Positions 27,281-36,585 of a stretch of 64,000 bases of DNA are shown here, piece by piece. The DNA is taken from the NCBI GenBank assembly GCA_035631655.1, contig DASQIH010000181.1, forward strand, positions 65,141-129,140. The letters run 5' to 3'. A model generated the notes under the pieces. That model was not told the origin of the DNA. It did not search any database and was given only the letters and a program-made list of their open reading frames with translations. Within the stretch, counting starts at the first letter, position 1, and every line of letters starts with the position of its first letter. This stretch comes from Gp1-AA122 sp035631655. Lineage in GTDB: Bacteria > Acidobacteriota > Terriglobia > Terriglobales > Acidobacteriaceae. Both the position numbers and the translations under genes were made by a program.

Positions 27281-28338
27281 AGTTGACGTAACCACATCCT
27301 TTCTCGCGCAAACTTCAGTTCCTCTTCAACGCGCGAGCTAGAGAATACATATGAGAAAAGACATTTGTCCGGTAGTGTGGGCGTTCCCGAATAGTCCCAC
27401 CGCCGGCGCGCCCAATTCGGAACAGGAGAAAAATAATCCACGACGACAGTGTCTTTGACTGTCCCCTTCCGCAAACCAAAGATCTGCGGATGCCCAAGAA
27501 ATGAATCGATGGCCTGCTGCAAGTGCCAAGCCTCGTCGCAACCCCGCCACCGAGGTTCCAACCGAGGCAGGTCTACGAACCATCTCACTTCTCCCAACTC
27601 GGCATGGAGGTAGCACCACAGTTCAGCCCCATAAGCTTGTGGTCTTCTCGCCACGAACCTCCCAGAGTGCTTCTTCAGAGGGGCCCACCGGCCGGGATAG
27701 AAGTTTACGGGACGTTCGGACTCCAAGATTCTGATGTTTTCCAGCACACCAACTGGTCCGGTTGGAACCAGAAGGCGGTCGTACTTGGCGATATGAACTT
27801 CCGCCGGAAGTGCGGCAGGAGCCTTCAACCATTCGTTTACATCTACGCTAAGAAACCCTGCATTCAGAAGCGACTTGCGCGTATCGTCGAGATTCTCGGT
27901 GATAAGTCGTCTGTAATGGCCAACGGGTTCGACACGCTCCTTCAAGTATTCAGGGACAGGGAAATAGCCGTCTCTCCCGCATCCGATCAGCAAAACGAGC
28001 GAAGAGGAGACTGCCACAAAACTAGGCGGCGTTACATAGACCAACTCACTGTTCGATTTTCCTGTGATGTCGGGCCCCTCAAATAGATCACCATAAGAAA
28101 CGAGAGCTTCAACGGATTCCGCGACCGTCTCGCGACGAAACTCTGGCCCAAGCAGGAGCGTGAGAAGTTCGAAACAACCCGTGGTTAAGTGCGCAGCCGA
28201 GCAAGGGCATGCGAAAGCCGCAGCGCGCCGGATAGTCGAAGCGATGCCTTCAGGGCTTGAGAGGTCGATCGCGGAGGAATCGAGCCCGAGAATCTCGATA
28301 GCCCGGCTTTGTAGCGCGTTCGCTGAAACCAGTTTCAT
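27277..28338 (-). CDS. Unknown protein of the Druantia-like operon (353 aa)
   Basis: 353 aa, overlapping the helicase start by 4 bp and the upstream gene by 4 bp, so strictly co-translated. No domain is recognised with confidence. The N-terminal third is helical with a CPCSAAHL motif. The middle contains WLKAPAALPAEVHIAKYDRL and VGVLENIRILESERPVNFYP, and the C-terminal part is rich in Trp/Arg (LEPRWRGCDEAWHLQQAIDS). Repeated LL and FPVPEYL segments suggest a globular cytoplasmic protein. Its size is near that reported for DruD of type I, but I cannot claim homology. The function is inferred only from operon membership. Confidence 0.8.
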   Translation of the reverse strand: MKLVSANALQSRAIEILGLDSSAIDLSSPEGIASTIRRAAAFACPCSAAHLTTGCFELLTLLLGPEFRRETVAESVEALVSYGDLFEGPDITGKSNSELVYVTPPSFVAVSSSLVLLIGCGRDGYFPVPEYLKERVEPVGHYRRLITENLDDTRKSLLNAGFLSVDVNEWLKAPAALPAEVHIAKYDRLLVPTGPVGVLENIRILESERPVNFYPGRWAPLKKHSGRFVARRPQAYGAELWCYLHAELGEVRWFVDLPRLEPRWRGCDEAWHLQQAIDSFLGHPQIFGLRKGTVKDTVVVDYFSPVPNWARRRWDYSGTPTLPDKCLFSYVFSSSRVEEELKFARERMWLRQL

Positions 28339-31235
28339 CCCCTTCGCTCCTCGATCCTTCGAACCTTGGGAACTATACGGGCGTTTCGCAGCAGAAACAC
28401 GTAGCGGGCAATTCGCAGCAGTATCGCGTTCGTACGTAGGTAGGCCAGTCCCGCAGCAAAGTTAGTACTTGCCCACATAACGACGCCCTCCGGACAACTC
28501 ATCAAGCGGTAAGCGAGTTCCATGATCCACAATTGCGACATCGGTTGTGCACTGCTGTTCTTCGCGAAGAGCGGCAAATCAAGCTCCCGATGGACGAATG
28601 TGGACAGGAATGCTGATAAATCTGCCGCATTCATGCCAGCCAACTCGGGTTGACGATCAAAAAGCTCTGTTCCTATCCGCGCCTGATATGCCTTAGTCGA
28701 AATCGCAAAGCGCAGGTCCCATAACACTGATGGGGCCTCCTGGAGCTTCTGCTCGATCCTCACCCAATCGCCCCCGCAGAAGTGCGACAACAATCGTCGG
28801 CGCAGCAAGCTCACTACCTTTTCTTTTCGCATCTTCGAAATTGGATCTCCTGGGTTGGAGGCTTCCGCCCAAGCGCTCAAGATTGTCAGAAACTGGCCTA
28901 CCTCGGCATCTGTATTGAGGGAAACCGAAGTTTCAACTCGGTGATCCAAGTCGGAAAGAGACGTGATTTGTCCTGGCACGAAAACGGAACACAAGAAATT
29001 GCCCGTTTTCGCAAGATACAGGCCACCCTCCGGGGGCACTTTGAATCCGGCCCCGCCGGACAGAGACAGAACTGAAAACCGAGTGGGAGTTTCATACGGA
29101 AAATAGGTGACTAGCACATCCGAACTCTCGTACTGTGCCAGGCGGAGCCAGTAGCCATTATTTTCATGCTTCAATATCCATCGAGTCGGTGTAAATTCGC
29201 GCTCGCAATCCAGGCTAAAATAACCTAACTCCTCGCAATCTATGTGCAACCGACAGCGCACCGCTTCGCCATACGCATTCTGAACTCTTGGATCTCCTTG
29301 AACAGAGCCCAGACTCTCCTGCCAATCGTCCGAGGTACATGGCAGGTCGACCGGAGGCAGCACTTTTTCCACGGGTGGTCGTTGCGACTGCCGTTCTTCC
29401 AGAAAGAACTCGAGCTTCGCCTGTGCTCTTCGGCCTTGGGGACCAAGCATCTCGAGTCTCGCCTCTCCCGACCATAACTGTTCGAGCGACGGGGCCGCTG
29501 GTGATACTAAGACGCGGAAAGGATTACTTCCCCCCGCGATGCTCTGCGAACCCCGCGGATGACGGATTCCGAAATTCAACGTTCCGATGACATCGGCACC
29601 ACTCGGCCCAGACACTTGCGTGATCATGTGGAGATTGTACCTACCTGGTAAAAGCTCACCAAGTTCGACGTACAGTGGAGACGGAGTCGGATCGGAGATT
29701 TCTAGCCGGGAACCTGAAGGGCCAACGAGGTTCAAGACCATTCCCTTGAGTTCGTGGTCGGACTCAATCGTCAGTAAGGGACTGTCTGAGGTGAGCCATT
29801 CGGCATAGCCTTCGTTGTCCCAGCTTGCCGCCGCAAGACCAACCGGGTGAACACGTAAAGTCCCGGCCGAACGGAATCCCAGTTCGGACAGTTGCTCTTT
29901 GTAGATCGCCGAAACGGTCTCGGGAACCTCCAGCCGTACGGCAGTAAGCCCCTCGCATTGCGCATCTAAGGACTGCGGGTGCAAAGTGTTGAATTCGCTG
30001 CCGTTCTTCCCCCCTGAAAGAACGATATATTCGTTCCCTGGACGCATCACGCGACCCTTGACCTCCATCGCCGTGCCATCGCCCAGAAGCTTGAACAGCC
30101 ATCTAGGCCCAGGACGCAGCAAGCACTCAGTTGTGAGAAGGAAATCCAGTTCGCTTGTGGAGTTCTCGAACTTCAACAGAACCTCTTCGGGGCCAGGCCA
30201 CGAAGCCAGCACAACTTCCTGTGAACCATAGAGAAGAAACCCACGAGCGAGTGGCGCACCTTTAGCCCCTTTCACGGTGCAACGTTCTCCGGTCAATACC
30301 TGTTTGAACTGAGGAAAGCGTCCGAGAAGTCGGGACAGGTCGGGAAGCCGAACGTGTATTTCCCAAAGATTTCTGGGAGCTCGAACGAGGAACACCTCTG
30401 GCTCTATTCCTAAATCAACTACCGTCCTTCGTCGCTCTGCTTTTTCGCCTGAATTTACTTCGTCGTCATCTCGATCTTCATCGTAGTCGTACCCTCGGCT
30501 CATACCTCGCAGAGCCAGTCGCGCTGCACTCGTCTGAGCAGACGTGAGCCACTCTCGAGCGCGCCGCTCCCTCTCTAGATCGGCCGCGATCCTCCTGAGA
30601 GTGCTGGGTAGGATCAGGCTTGAGTCCGAATTCTTCGTGTCACGAAGAAGCGCCGCTGCAATTTGGCCGACGAGGTCATGTTGATCGGCAAAATGCTGAA
30701 ATCTCGAGTTTGCTCGCCAACTAAACGCATCGATTTTCTCTCCGAGGGCGGCTGGTTCCTGCAGAAGATCAAACGTGTAGTGGTCTCGAAGATCATAGAG
30801 AATCTCGGCCAGTTCTCTTTGCAAATCCCTCGGAAGAATCGAGTTTGTGATGGGCCAACAGATAATTCTGAATGCTTCAGCCCACCGGCCTTGGGGGTTG
30901 GGGCCACCCATCTCCTTGTGAAATCTTTTAAAGATCTCTCGGATAAAATTTCGGTCGCCATAACCAGCCCAACCTGGCGTTCTTTCGGCAAAAGTTTGCC
31001 AGTATTCTTCTCCTGAATATTCGTATCCGATCTCGGCCGAGTAGACCGCCCAAGCCAACCAGTGACGGGCCGACGGAGAACCCGAGAGCGACTGTTTATG
31101 GACAGCCAGAAATAGTTCACTTAGTTCTTCTTCAGACAGGCTGTGCTCTAACGCAAAGACAGCGTTGTCCTTACGGGTTGCACGAAGCGAGGAGAAGTGT
31201 CCGTGAAGATGTGCTTGCCATCGGTCGAGGCTCAT
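28335..31235 (-). CDS. Large unknown protein heading the Druantia-like operon (~966 aa)
   Basis: 966 aa from the ATG at 31235 (an ATG at 31268 would add 11 residues). The N-terminal ~200 residues are helical (EYWQTFAERTPGWAGYGDRN, FIREIFKRFHKEMGG, RWAEAFRIICWPITNSILPR). A hinge with acidic run DEDRDDDE follows, then a beta-rich middle/C-terminal region with many short strands (RLEVPETVSAIYKEQLSELG, YFPYETPTRFSVLSLSGGAG). It is the first gene of the four-gene minus-strand operon with the DruE helicase. No catalytic motif was seen. An inverted repeat 30-70 bp upstream may be its operator. Confidence 0.8.
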   Translation of the reverse strand: MSLDRWQAHLHGHFSSLRATRKDNAVFALEHSLSEEELSELFLAVHKQSLSGSPSARHWLAWAVYSAEIGYEYSGEEYWQTFAERTPGWAGYGDRNFIREIFKRFHKEMGGPNPQGRWAEAFRIICWPITNSILPRDLQRELAEILYDLRDHYTFDLLQEPAALGEKIDAFSWRANSRFQHFADQHDLVGQIAAALLRDTKNSDSSLILPSTLRRIAADLERERRAREWLTSAQTSAARLALRGMSRGYDYDEDRDDDEVNSGEKAERRRTVVDLGIEPEVFLVRAPRNLWEIHVRLPDLSRLLGRFPQFKQVLTGERCTVKGAKGAPLARGFLLYGSQEVVLASWPGPEEVLLKFENSTSELDFLLTTECLLRPGPRWLFKLLGDGTAMEVKGRVMRPGNEYIVLSGGKNGSEFNTLHPQSLDAQCEGLTAVRLEVPETVSAIYKEQLSELGFRSAGTLRVHPVGLAAASWDNEGYAEWLTSDSPLLTIESDHELKGMVLNLVGPSGSRLEISDPTPSPLYVELGELLPGRYNLHMITQVSGPSGADVIGTLNFGIRHPRGSQSIAGGSNPFRVLVSPAAPSLEQLWSGEARLEMLGPQGRRAQAKLEFFLEERQSQRPPVEKVLPPVDLPCTSDDWQESLGSVQGDPRVQNAYGEAVRCRLHIDCEELGYFSLDCEREFTPTRWILKHENNGYWLRLAQYESSDVLVTYFPYETPTRFSVLSLSGGAGFKVPPEGGLYLAKTGNFLCSVFVPGQITSLSDLDHRVETSVSLNTDAEVGQFLTILSAWAEASNPGDPISKMRKEKVVSLLRRRLLSHFCGGDWVRIEQKLQEAPSVLWDLRFAISTKAYQARIGTELFDRQPELAGMNAADLSAFLSTFVHRELDLPLFAKNSSAQPMSQLWIMELAYRLMSCPEGVVMWASTNFAAGLAYLRTNAILLRIARYVFLLRNARIVPKVRRIEERRG

Positions 31236-31264
31236 AAGAGGGGCTTTGCCCCACGCTGCACGAA

Positions 31265-31304
31265 ACAACTAGCAGTACAATTTTCAGCTCGCGGAACTAG
31301 TTGT
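31265..31304 (-). promoter_or_regulatory. Inverted repeat upstream of the minus-strand defence operon
   Basis: ACAACTAG (31265-31272) and CTAGTTGT (31297-31304) form 8-bp arms separated by 24 nt, 30-69 bp upstream of the 31235 start. They could bind a dimeric regulator. No convincing -35/-10 pair was assigned. Confidence 0.35.
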
Positions 31305-31430
31305 GTTCTATGCAATTGACTCCTGATATTGTAACGGTTAATAATACTCCCGCCGCAACTAGCCTGCCTCTCTGCTCATAACCCTCCGTCCGACCGTCTT
31401 GATCTCGAGACTCAATTTGTTCCCATGTCC

Positions 31431-31618
31431 GCCGCTCCTTTCCTTGGGCACGGCTTCGGGATAATTCCTGCGCCCGGCGGACTTCGCGTCTTCTGCTTTC
31501 CCGGCTCCTCCCTGTGAATCTTGGGTCCCTCCCAGAATGCAGCCACTCGCCTTGGGAGCAGTATCCACTCCGCCCTCGGGTGCCCCAAGGAAATGGGGCA
31601 GAAATGGAGAAACAAATC
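31431..31618 (+). repeat. Degenerate second copy of the ssb leader (copy 1)
   Basis: About 190 bp closely similar to 39666-39854, including CTTGGGCACGGCTTCGGG, CTTCGCGTCTTCTGCTTTCC, TGGGTCCCTCCCA and a terminal hairpin TGCCCCA (31581-31587)/TGGGGCA (31594-31600) followed by a purine-rich stretch and an ATG at 31619. Here the ATG opens only 12 codons before a stop, so the leader has lost its gene. Minus-strand ORFs across it have no coding support. Confidence 0.75.
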
Positions 31619-31699
31619 ATGTATCTATATGTTAAGTGGAATAGAACTGGGAGCTGATTCGCTCGCCGGGGTTTTCGGCATTAAAGCATGTTTTGTGCT

Positions 31700-31776
31700 C
31701 CCCGACCACTCCCGGAGCGAAGGCCAGCGACGCCTTACGTGGAGCGGTTTGGCCGCAGCGGAGGGAGTGGTCGGGG
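31700..31776. repeat. Branched inverted repeat (14-bp closing stem)
   Basis: CCCCGACCACTCCC (31700-31713) pairs perfectly with GGGAGTGGTCGGGG (31763-31776). The 49-nt interior can form two small hairpins (AAGGC...GCCTT and GCGG...CCGC), giving a cloverleaf-like shape. It lies in a 565-bp gene-free stretch; apart from this element, the leader remnant and the upstream inverted repeat I see nothing else there. It could be a structured RNA or a single-strand replication/transfer signal. Confidence 0.6.
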
Positions 31777-31800
31777 CCGATACGACCTGACAACTTAGTC

Positions 31801-32103
31801 CTAGGCGCGTCGATTTGTACGCACATGAAGTAGATATCCTACCGGAAACAACGTGAGACCAAGAACAGCACTGCACAAATCCACGTAATGACCAACGCTG
31901 TGCTCAAGCCCCCAATCCATCCAAGGAAACAGACGAAGTGCTTCGGAGACATGACTTAGAACGACCACGACCAGACAGCCTGCGCCGACAAGCTGCAGGA
32001 AAGAGGACGCGGTCTTTTCTCTAAAGAACAAGACTACCGAACCAGAAAACAGCACGCACGTTGGCACCAATGCGACCAGCGCTCTAAGTAATGTGAGATT
32101 CAT
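31801..32103 (-). CDS. Small integral membrane protein
   Basis: 100 aa with three predicted membrane spans (LLRALVALVPTCVLFSGSVV, FLQLVGAGCLVVVVLSHVSE, VDLCSAVLGLTLFPVGYLLH) and a short basic C-terminal tail. It sits 66 bp downstream of the MFS transporter on the same strand and is probably the last gene of the efflux block. I do not recognise the family. Metal- or drug-efflux islands often carry such accessory membrane proteins, but no specific role can be read. Confidence 0.7.
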   Translation of the reverse strand: MNLTLLRALVALVPTCVLFSGSVVLFFREKTASSFLQLVGAGCLVVVVLSHVSEALRLFPWMDWGLEHSVGHYVDLCSAVLGLTLFPVGYLLHVRTNRRA

Positions 32104-32169
32104 AGGATTAGTCGCCCTTCCTTGGCGATTGCGCTCCGAAAGTTGAGAGGGTCAACCGCCAATCGAGAG

Positions 32170-33402
32170 TTAGTTACTACGCTTCCTTGTGCTCAGTATC
32201 TGCATTGTGATTCCGATTACGGCGATTCCCGCGAGAATAGCACCTGCGGTGAACGTCGCGCCGGGACCGACGACCATCCAGAGCCAGCCCGCTACGACGC
32301 TGGCCACGAGCAAAGCCGCGCCGGTAATCAGACTGTACAGACCAAAAGCTGTGCCGCGCAGATTCGCTGGTGCCTCGTCAACCACGAGCGTCGAGAGGAG
32401 ACCTTGAGTCGCTCCCATATGCAGACCCCAGAAAACTGCGCCTGCGAGGACCTGCCAGACGGTTCCTGCCATCGCAAGAACAAGATCGGCCACGATCAGG
32501 GAGCAGATCCCGAACAAGAGTAACGCGCGCCGGCTCATCCTGTCCGACAAACGGCCGAGCGGATAAGCGGCAGCCGCGTAGACGACGTTCATCGTTACCA
32601 GGACAGCCGGGATGAGCGCAACCCTCATGCCAACATGTCCGGCGGCGAGCAACAAGAAAGCCTCGCTGAACCTAGCCAAGGTGAGAACGGTCGCAATGCC
32701 TACGAGCCACCAAAAACTTACATTGAGTTGCGCCAATTCGGCGCGACGAATCGGAAAGCTCCGCGTCTCGGCGGAGCGAGACGATTCCGGCTCTTGAACG
32801 CCGTATACGATCAGGAAGACGGCAACAAAGGCAGGTATGACCGCGACCCAGAACACGAGTCTGAAATTGTTGCTGCTTAGCGCCATGAGAAGCATTGCGA
32901 GCAGCGGGCCCACAAAAGCGCCGACAGTATCCATCGACTGACGCAGGCCGAAGGCAGTGCCACGCAGTTCGACGGGAGTCACATCCGCGATCAAGGCATC
33001 ACGGGGCGCACCGCGAATGCCTTTGCCGATCCGGTCGATGAAGCGTGCGATAAGCACCACACCGACACCTTTCGCAATCGGGAACAGGGGCTTCGTCACC
33101 GCTGCAAGTCCATAGCCGAGCAGGACGAGAGGCTTCCGCTTTCCGATCCAGTCGCTGATCGCGCCGGAGAAGATCTTCGTGACGGAGGCAGTCGCCTCGG
33201 CAATGCCTTCTATGACCCCAACCGACAGCGCACTCACGCCCAGCACCGTGACCAGAAACGCCGGAAGGAGGCTGTGGATCACCTCCGACGAGATGTCCAT
33301 GAATAGAGAGACGACGCCGAGCGCAATGACGGTGCGGGGGACCGCCCGCAAATACACGATCTTCGGTGGCACGCTCGTTTTCTGTCCAGGTATCGGATTC
33401 AT
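32170..33402 (-). CDS. MFS efflux transporter
   Basis: 410 aa with about 11-12 membrane spans. The A-type MFS motif between spans 2 and 3 is present in modified form (GAISDWIGKRKPLVLLGYG), and a second RDALIADVTPVELRGTAFGL segment is repeated in the C-terminal half as VDEAPANLRGTAFGLYSLIT, showing the usual pseudo-twofold repeat. This subgroup is often found beside metal-resistance genes. It follows the RND pump on the same strand with an 83-bp gap. The substrate cannot be deduced. Confidence 0.9.
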   Translation of the reverse strand: MNPIPGQKTSVPPKIVYLRAVPRTVIALGVVSLFMDISSEVIHSLLPAFLVTVLGVSALSVGVIEGIAEATASVTKIFSGAISDWIGKRKPLVLLGYGLAAVTKPLFPIAKGVGVVLIARFIDRIGKGIRGAPRDALIADVTPVELRGTAFGLRQSMDTVGAFVGPLLAMLLMALSSNNFRLVFWVAVIPAFVAVFLIVYGVQEPESSRSAETRSFPIRRAELAQLNVSFWWLVGIATVLTLARFSEAFLLLAAGHVGMRVALIPAVLVTMNVVYAAAAYPLGRLSDRMSRRALLLFGICSLIVADLVLAMAGTVWQVLAGAVFWGLHMGATQGLLSTLVVDEAPANLRGTAFGLYSLITGAALLVASVVAGWLWMVVGPGATFTAGAILAGIAVIGITMQILSTRKRSN

Positions 33403-33485
33403 GGTTCGGTCTCGCTCTCGATGCCGCTCCCACTAATCGGAGGAATCTGAAGATTTCCTTTCATTTTTTCTAAGACGAATCGCGG

Positions 33486-36400
33486 CTACACTTCGGAAAT
33501 GACTTTTTCGAATCTCCCATAACGGAGCGCAAGCGTCGGAAGAACCAACAAATTCAGTGCGGTCGAACTGACTAGCCCTCCGAGAATCACAACGGCCATC
33601 GGGCCTTCGATCTCACGGCCAGGGTCGCCACTCCCCAGAGCGAGTGGCAGGAGTCCAAGGCCAGTGACGAGTGCGGTCATCAAGATAGGAGCGAGGCGTT
33701 CTGAGGCCCCACGGATGGCCGTTTCCAATTCCCAGGGTGCTGCTTCAACAGATGTCAGGTGTTCGTAGTGAGAAATCATCATGATGGAATTTCTCAACGT
33801 GATGCCGAATAGCGTGATGAAACCGATGAGGGAACCAAGAGAGAGGACGCCACCAGTGGCGAACACAACAATGACGCCGCCAACCAAAGCGAAGGGCAGA
33901 TTCGCTAGAACCAGCAGGAGGTTCCGAGTGTTCATCATTACGACGGAGAGCAGGAGGATAATGCCGAAGCCCGACAGGAGCGAGTAAAGAAGCAGGTCGC
34001 GGCGCGACTGCGCCTGTGCAGCAGCAGTGCCGGCAAACTCCATGTACGTTCCAGTCGGTAATTTCACCTTTGATAAAATTTGCTTCCTCGCAGCTTCTAC
34101 AAAAGCATTCAGGTCGCCCCCGGAAACATTCAAGGTAACCGTCTGCACCCTTCTCGCCCCAGCGTGCAGGACGCTGTAGCGTCCCGCAGTTTCATAGATA
34201 TTCGCGAGCTGGTTCAGACGAACGTAGTTACCGGATGGGCTGCGCATGGGTAAGTTACCTACGTCTGCCATGCTCGTGCGATCATGCGGGTCGAGGATAA
34301 CGGTGACATCAAAGACGCGGTTCCCCTGAAAGATTTGACCTACGTTTTCTCCTTGGAAGGCCGTGTGGACCGCCTCAAAGACAGAGGCCGGTTCAAATCC
34401 CCAGCGCACGAGGTCTGCCGGTCGGAGTTGCACTGCAACTTGAGGGGTGCCCGGCGGAGACTGCACCTGCACTTCACGCGCTCCCGGCACAGTGGAGAGG
34501 ACGCGGGCTATTTCCGCCGCCTCACGGTCCAGCATATCGAGATCAGTTCCGTATACTCTGAGCGCCACGGCAGCGGTATAGCCAGAGACAGATTCCTCGA
34601 TCCGCTCACTTAGGAATGTTTTCAGAGAGGAAGTGACGCCTGGGAATTGGGCAAGCGCCTTGTGAATCGCTTGCTCCGCCAATTCATTCTCCTCACCATT
34701 CAATCCAGGCTTCAAATCAACATCTAGCTCGCTGTAATGAGTTCCCCAGGTGTCGTCGGAGATTTCCGCCCTTCCGGCGCGCTGTGAGACAGAGCGGACA
34801 TAGGGAATTTTCATCAACTTGTTTGAGACTTGCGCGCCAACCCGCAGCGATTCTTCGAGTGACGTTCCAGGGACAGCCGACATGTGAAGGATGAAGTGTC
34901 CTTCGCGCAGTTCCGGGAGGAAGTTGCTACGAAAGAGCGGAATAAGGGCAGCACCGCCCACGGTGAACAACGCAACAACACCGATCACTATTCGCGGAGC
35001 CTTCTCCACGCTAAGCAGAATGGAGCGATATCGCCGCTTAAGCCAGTGAACGACCGGGGGCTCGCTCTCCTTGATTTTGCCGCCGCCCAAAAAGATGAGA
35101 GAGAGAGCGGGTGTTACGGTCAGAGCTACCAGCAAAGAAGCAAGCACCGAGAGGACATAAGCGATGCCTAGAGGAGCAAAGAGCCGCCCGGCCACGCCGG
35201 AAATCGACAAGATGGGCAGGAAAATCAGGACCACAGCAAGGGTCGCATAGACCACAGCGCTCCTGACTTCAATCGAAGCACTGAAGACGACTTCAATGGC
35301 AGGTCTGGAGTTTGGGGCTAGGCTGTTCTCCCGCAGACGGCGAAGGATGTTCTCTACATCGATCACGGCATCATCCACAACCTCGCCAATGGCGATGGCA
35401 AGCCCGCCCAAGGTCATGGTGTTGAGAGAGAGGCCCAAGCGTTCCATGATTGAGATTGCGGCAAGCAAGGAAAGAGGGATCGCGGTACACGAGATTGCAG
35501 CGGTACGGAAGTTGAAGAGAAAAAGAAAGATGACCAGGACAACCAGGATTGCTCCGATGAAAAGAGAGGACCGGATGTTGTGAATCGACGCTTGAACGAA
35601 GTTTGCAGGCTGAAACAAAGAGTCGTCGAGAATGACCCCTTCCGGCAGAAACGTTCCGCGCAGATCCTCAAGTGCATCCTTCACAGCACCGGTAACTTGC
35701 AGGGTGTTCGCCCCGTATTGTGCTGATGTAACGAGAATCACTCCCGGTTTCCCTCTGATCGAAGCTGCTCCAATGAGAGGTTCGGGACCTTCTATCACGT
35801 GAGCAACCTGGCTCAGGAGGACGTTTGATGCGCCTTGATGAAAGACAACTGTTTGCGAAAGTTGGGCTGCTGTGAGTGACTGGCCTTCGCTTTGGAGGAC
35901 GAGCCGTTGATTGGGTGTGTCGATGAATCCTGCGCCGAAGATTCCTGTGGCATGTTGGGAGGCAGTTAGAACATCGTCTAACGTGAGGCTGTATTGAATC
36001 AGAGTGTCTGGCCTGAATTGAATTTGGAACTGCTTGACTTCGCCTCCGAAGGTCGTGACTTTCGCCACGCCGGGAACAGCCAAGAGACGCGGGCGCACTA
36101 CCCAATCAGCGATTGTTCTCAGGTCCATCAAGGATTTTTTATCAGAAGTGAGTCCAATCACGAGGACGTCACCTGTTGGGGAAATGAGCGGGGTCATAAC
36201 GGGCGACTTAACGCTTTGAGGGAGGTGCCCGGCGAGGCTGGCTAACCGTTCGGATGCCGCCTGACGATCCCGGTAGACCTCTGTTCCAGGCTGGAAGATA
36301 ACCATTACAACGGACAGTCCCTGAATAGACGTGGAACGGAGCGATTCAATCCCGGAAACACCGTTGATGGCGTTCTCAATCGGTTGTGTAACCAGCGTTT

Positions 36401-36584
36401 CTACCTGTTCCGGCGAGAGGCCGGGTGCCTCGGTTTGTATCGCTACTTGAGGGGGCGCGAAATTCGGAAACACATCGTAGTTCGCGCGCGTAAGCGAGTA
36501 GGAGCCGTAGACCAGCAAAGCCACGGCGAGAGCGATCACGATTCCCCGAAACCGGAGAGAGAAACGAACGATTCCGCTCAGCAT
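33486..36584 (-). CDS. Heavy-metal-type RND efflux pump, inner-membrane subunit (CusA/CzcA family)
   Basis: 1032 aa from the ATG at 36584, which gives the family-typical start MLSGIVRFSLRFRGIVIALA; ten codons earlier is also open but would overlap the adaptor. RND features: YDVFPNFAPPQVAIQTEAPG periplasmic start, QVETLVTQPIENAINGVSGI, the TM4 segment GLAIAIGEVVDDAVIDVENI with acidic relay residues, and C-terminal TLFGITLRNSIMMISHYEHL. The HME-RND subgroup exports metal ions with proton antiport. It forms a tripartite operon with the adaptor and outer-membrane genes upstream. The metal specificity is not readable. Confidence 0.93.
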   Translation of the reverse strand: MLSGIVRFSLRFRGIVIALAVALLVYGSYSLTRANYDVFPNFAPPQVAIQTEAPGLSPEQVETLVTQPIENAINGVSGIESLRSTSIQGLSVVMVIFQPGTEVYRDRQAASERLASLAGHLPQSVKSPVMTPLISPTGDVLVIGLTSDKKSLMDLRTIADWVVRPRLLAVPGVAKVTTFGGEVKQFQIQFRPDTLIQYSLTLDDVLTASQHATGIFGAGFIDTPNQRLVLQSEGQSLTAAQLSQTVVFHQGASNVLLSQVAHVIEGPEPLIGAASIRGKPGVILVTSAQYGANTLQVTGAVKDALEDLRGTFLPEGVILDDSLFQPANFVQASIHNIRSSLFIGAILVVLVIFLFLFNFRTAAISCTAIPLSLLAAISIMERLGLSLNTMTLGGLAIAIGEVVDDAVIDVENILRRLRENSLAPNSRPAIEVVFSASIEVRSAVVYATLAVVLIFLPILSISGVAGRLFAPLGIAYVLSVLASLLVALTVTPALSLIFLGGGKIKESEPPVVHWLKRRYRSILLSVEKAPRIVIGVVALFTVGGAALIPLFRSNFLPELREGHFILHMSAVPGTSLEESLRVGAQVSNKLMKIPYVRSVSQRAGRAEISDDTWGTHYSELDVDLKPGLNGEENELAEQAIHKALAQFPGVTSSLKTFLSERIEESVSGYTAAVALRVYGTDLDMLDREAAEIARVLSTVPGAREVQVQSPPGTPQVAVQLRPADLVRWGFEPASVFEAVHTAFQGENVGQIFQGNRVFDVTVILDPHDRTSMADVGNLPMRSPSGNYVRLNQLANIYETAGRYSVLHAGARRVQTVTLNVSGGDLNAFVEAARKQILSKVKLPTGTYMEFAGTAAAQAQSRRDLLLYSLLSGFGIILLLSVVMMNTRNLLLVLANLPFALVGGVIVVFATGGVLSLGSLIGFITLFGITLRNSIMMISHYEHLTSVEAAPWELETAIRGASERLAPILMTALVTGLGLLPLALGSGDPGREIEGPMAVVILGGLVSSTALNLLVLPTLALRYGRFEKVISEV

Positions 36585-36585
36585 C

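Noticed and set aside
31297..31620. Minus-strand ORFs across the orphan leader, and a similar one at 39652-39849
   Set aside because: They arise because the two leaders are homologous, but the reading frames shift between copies and their peptides are Arg-rich without domain features. The conservation is better explained by a non-coding leader.
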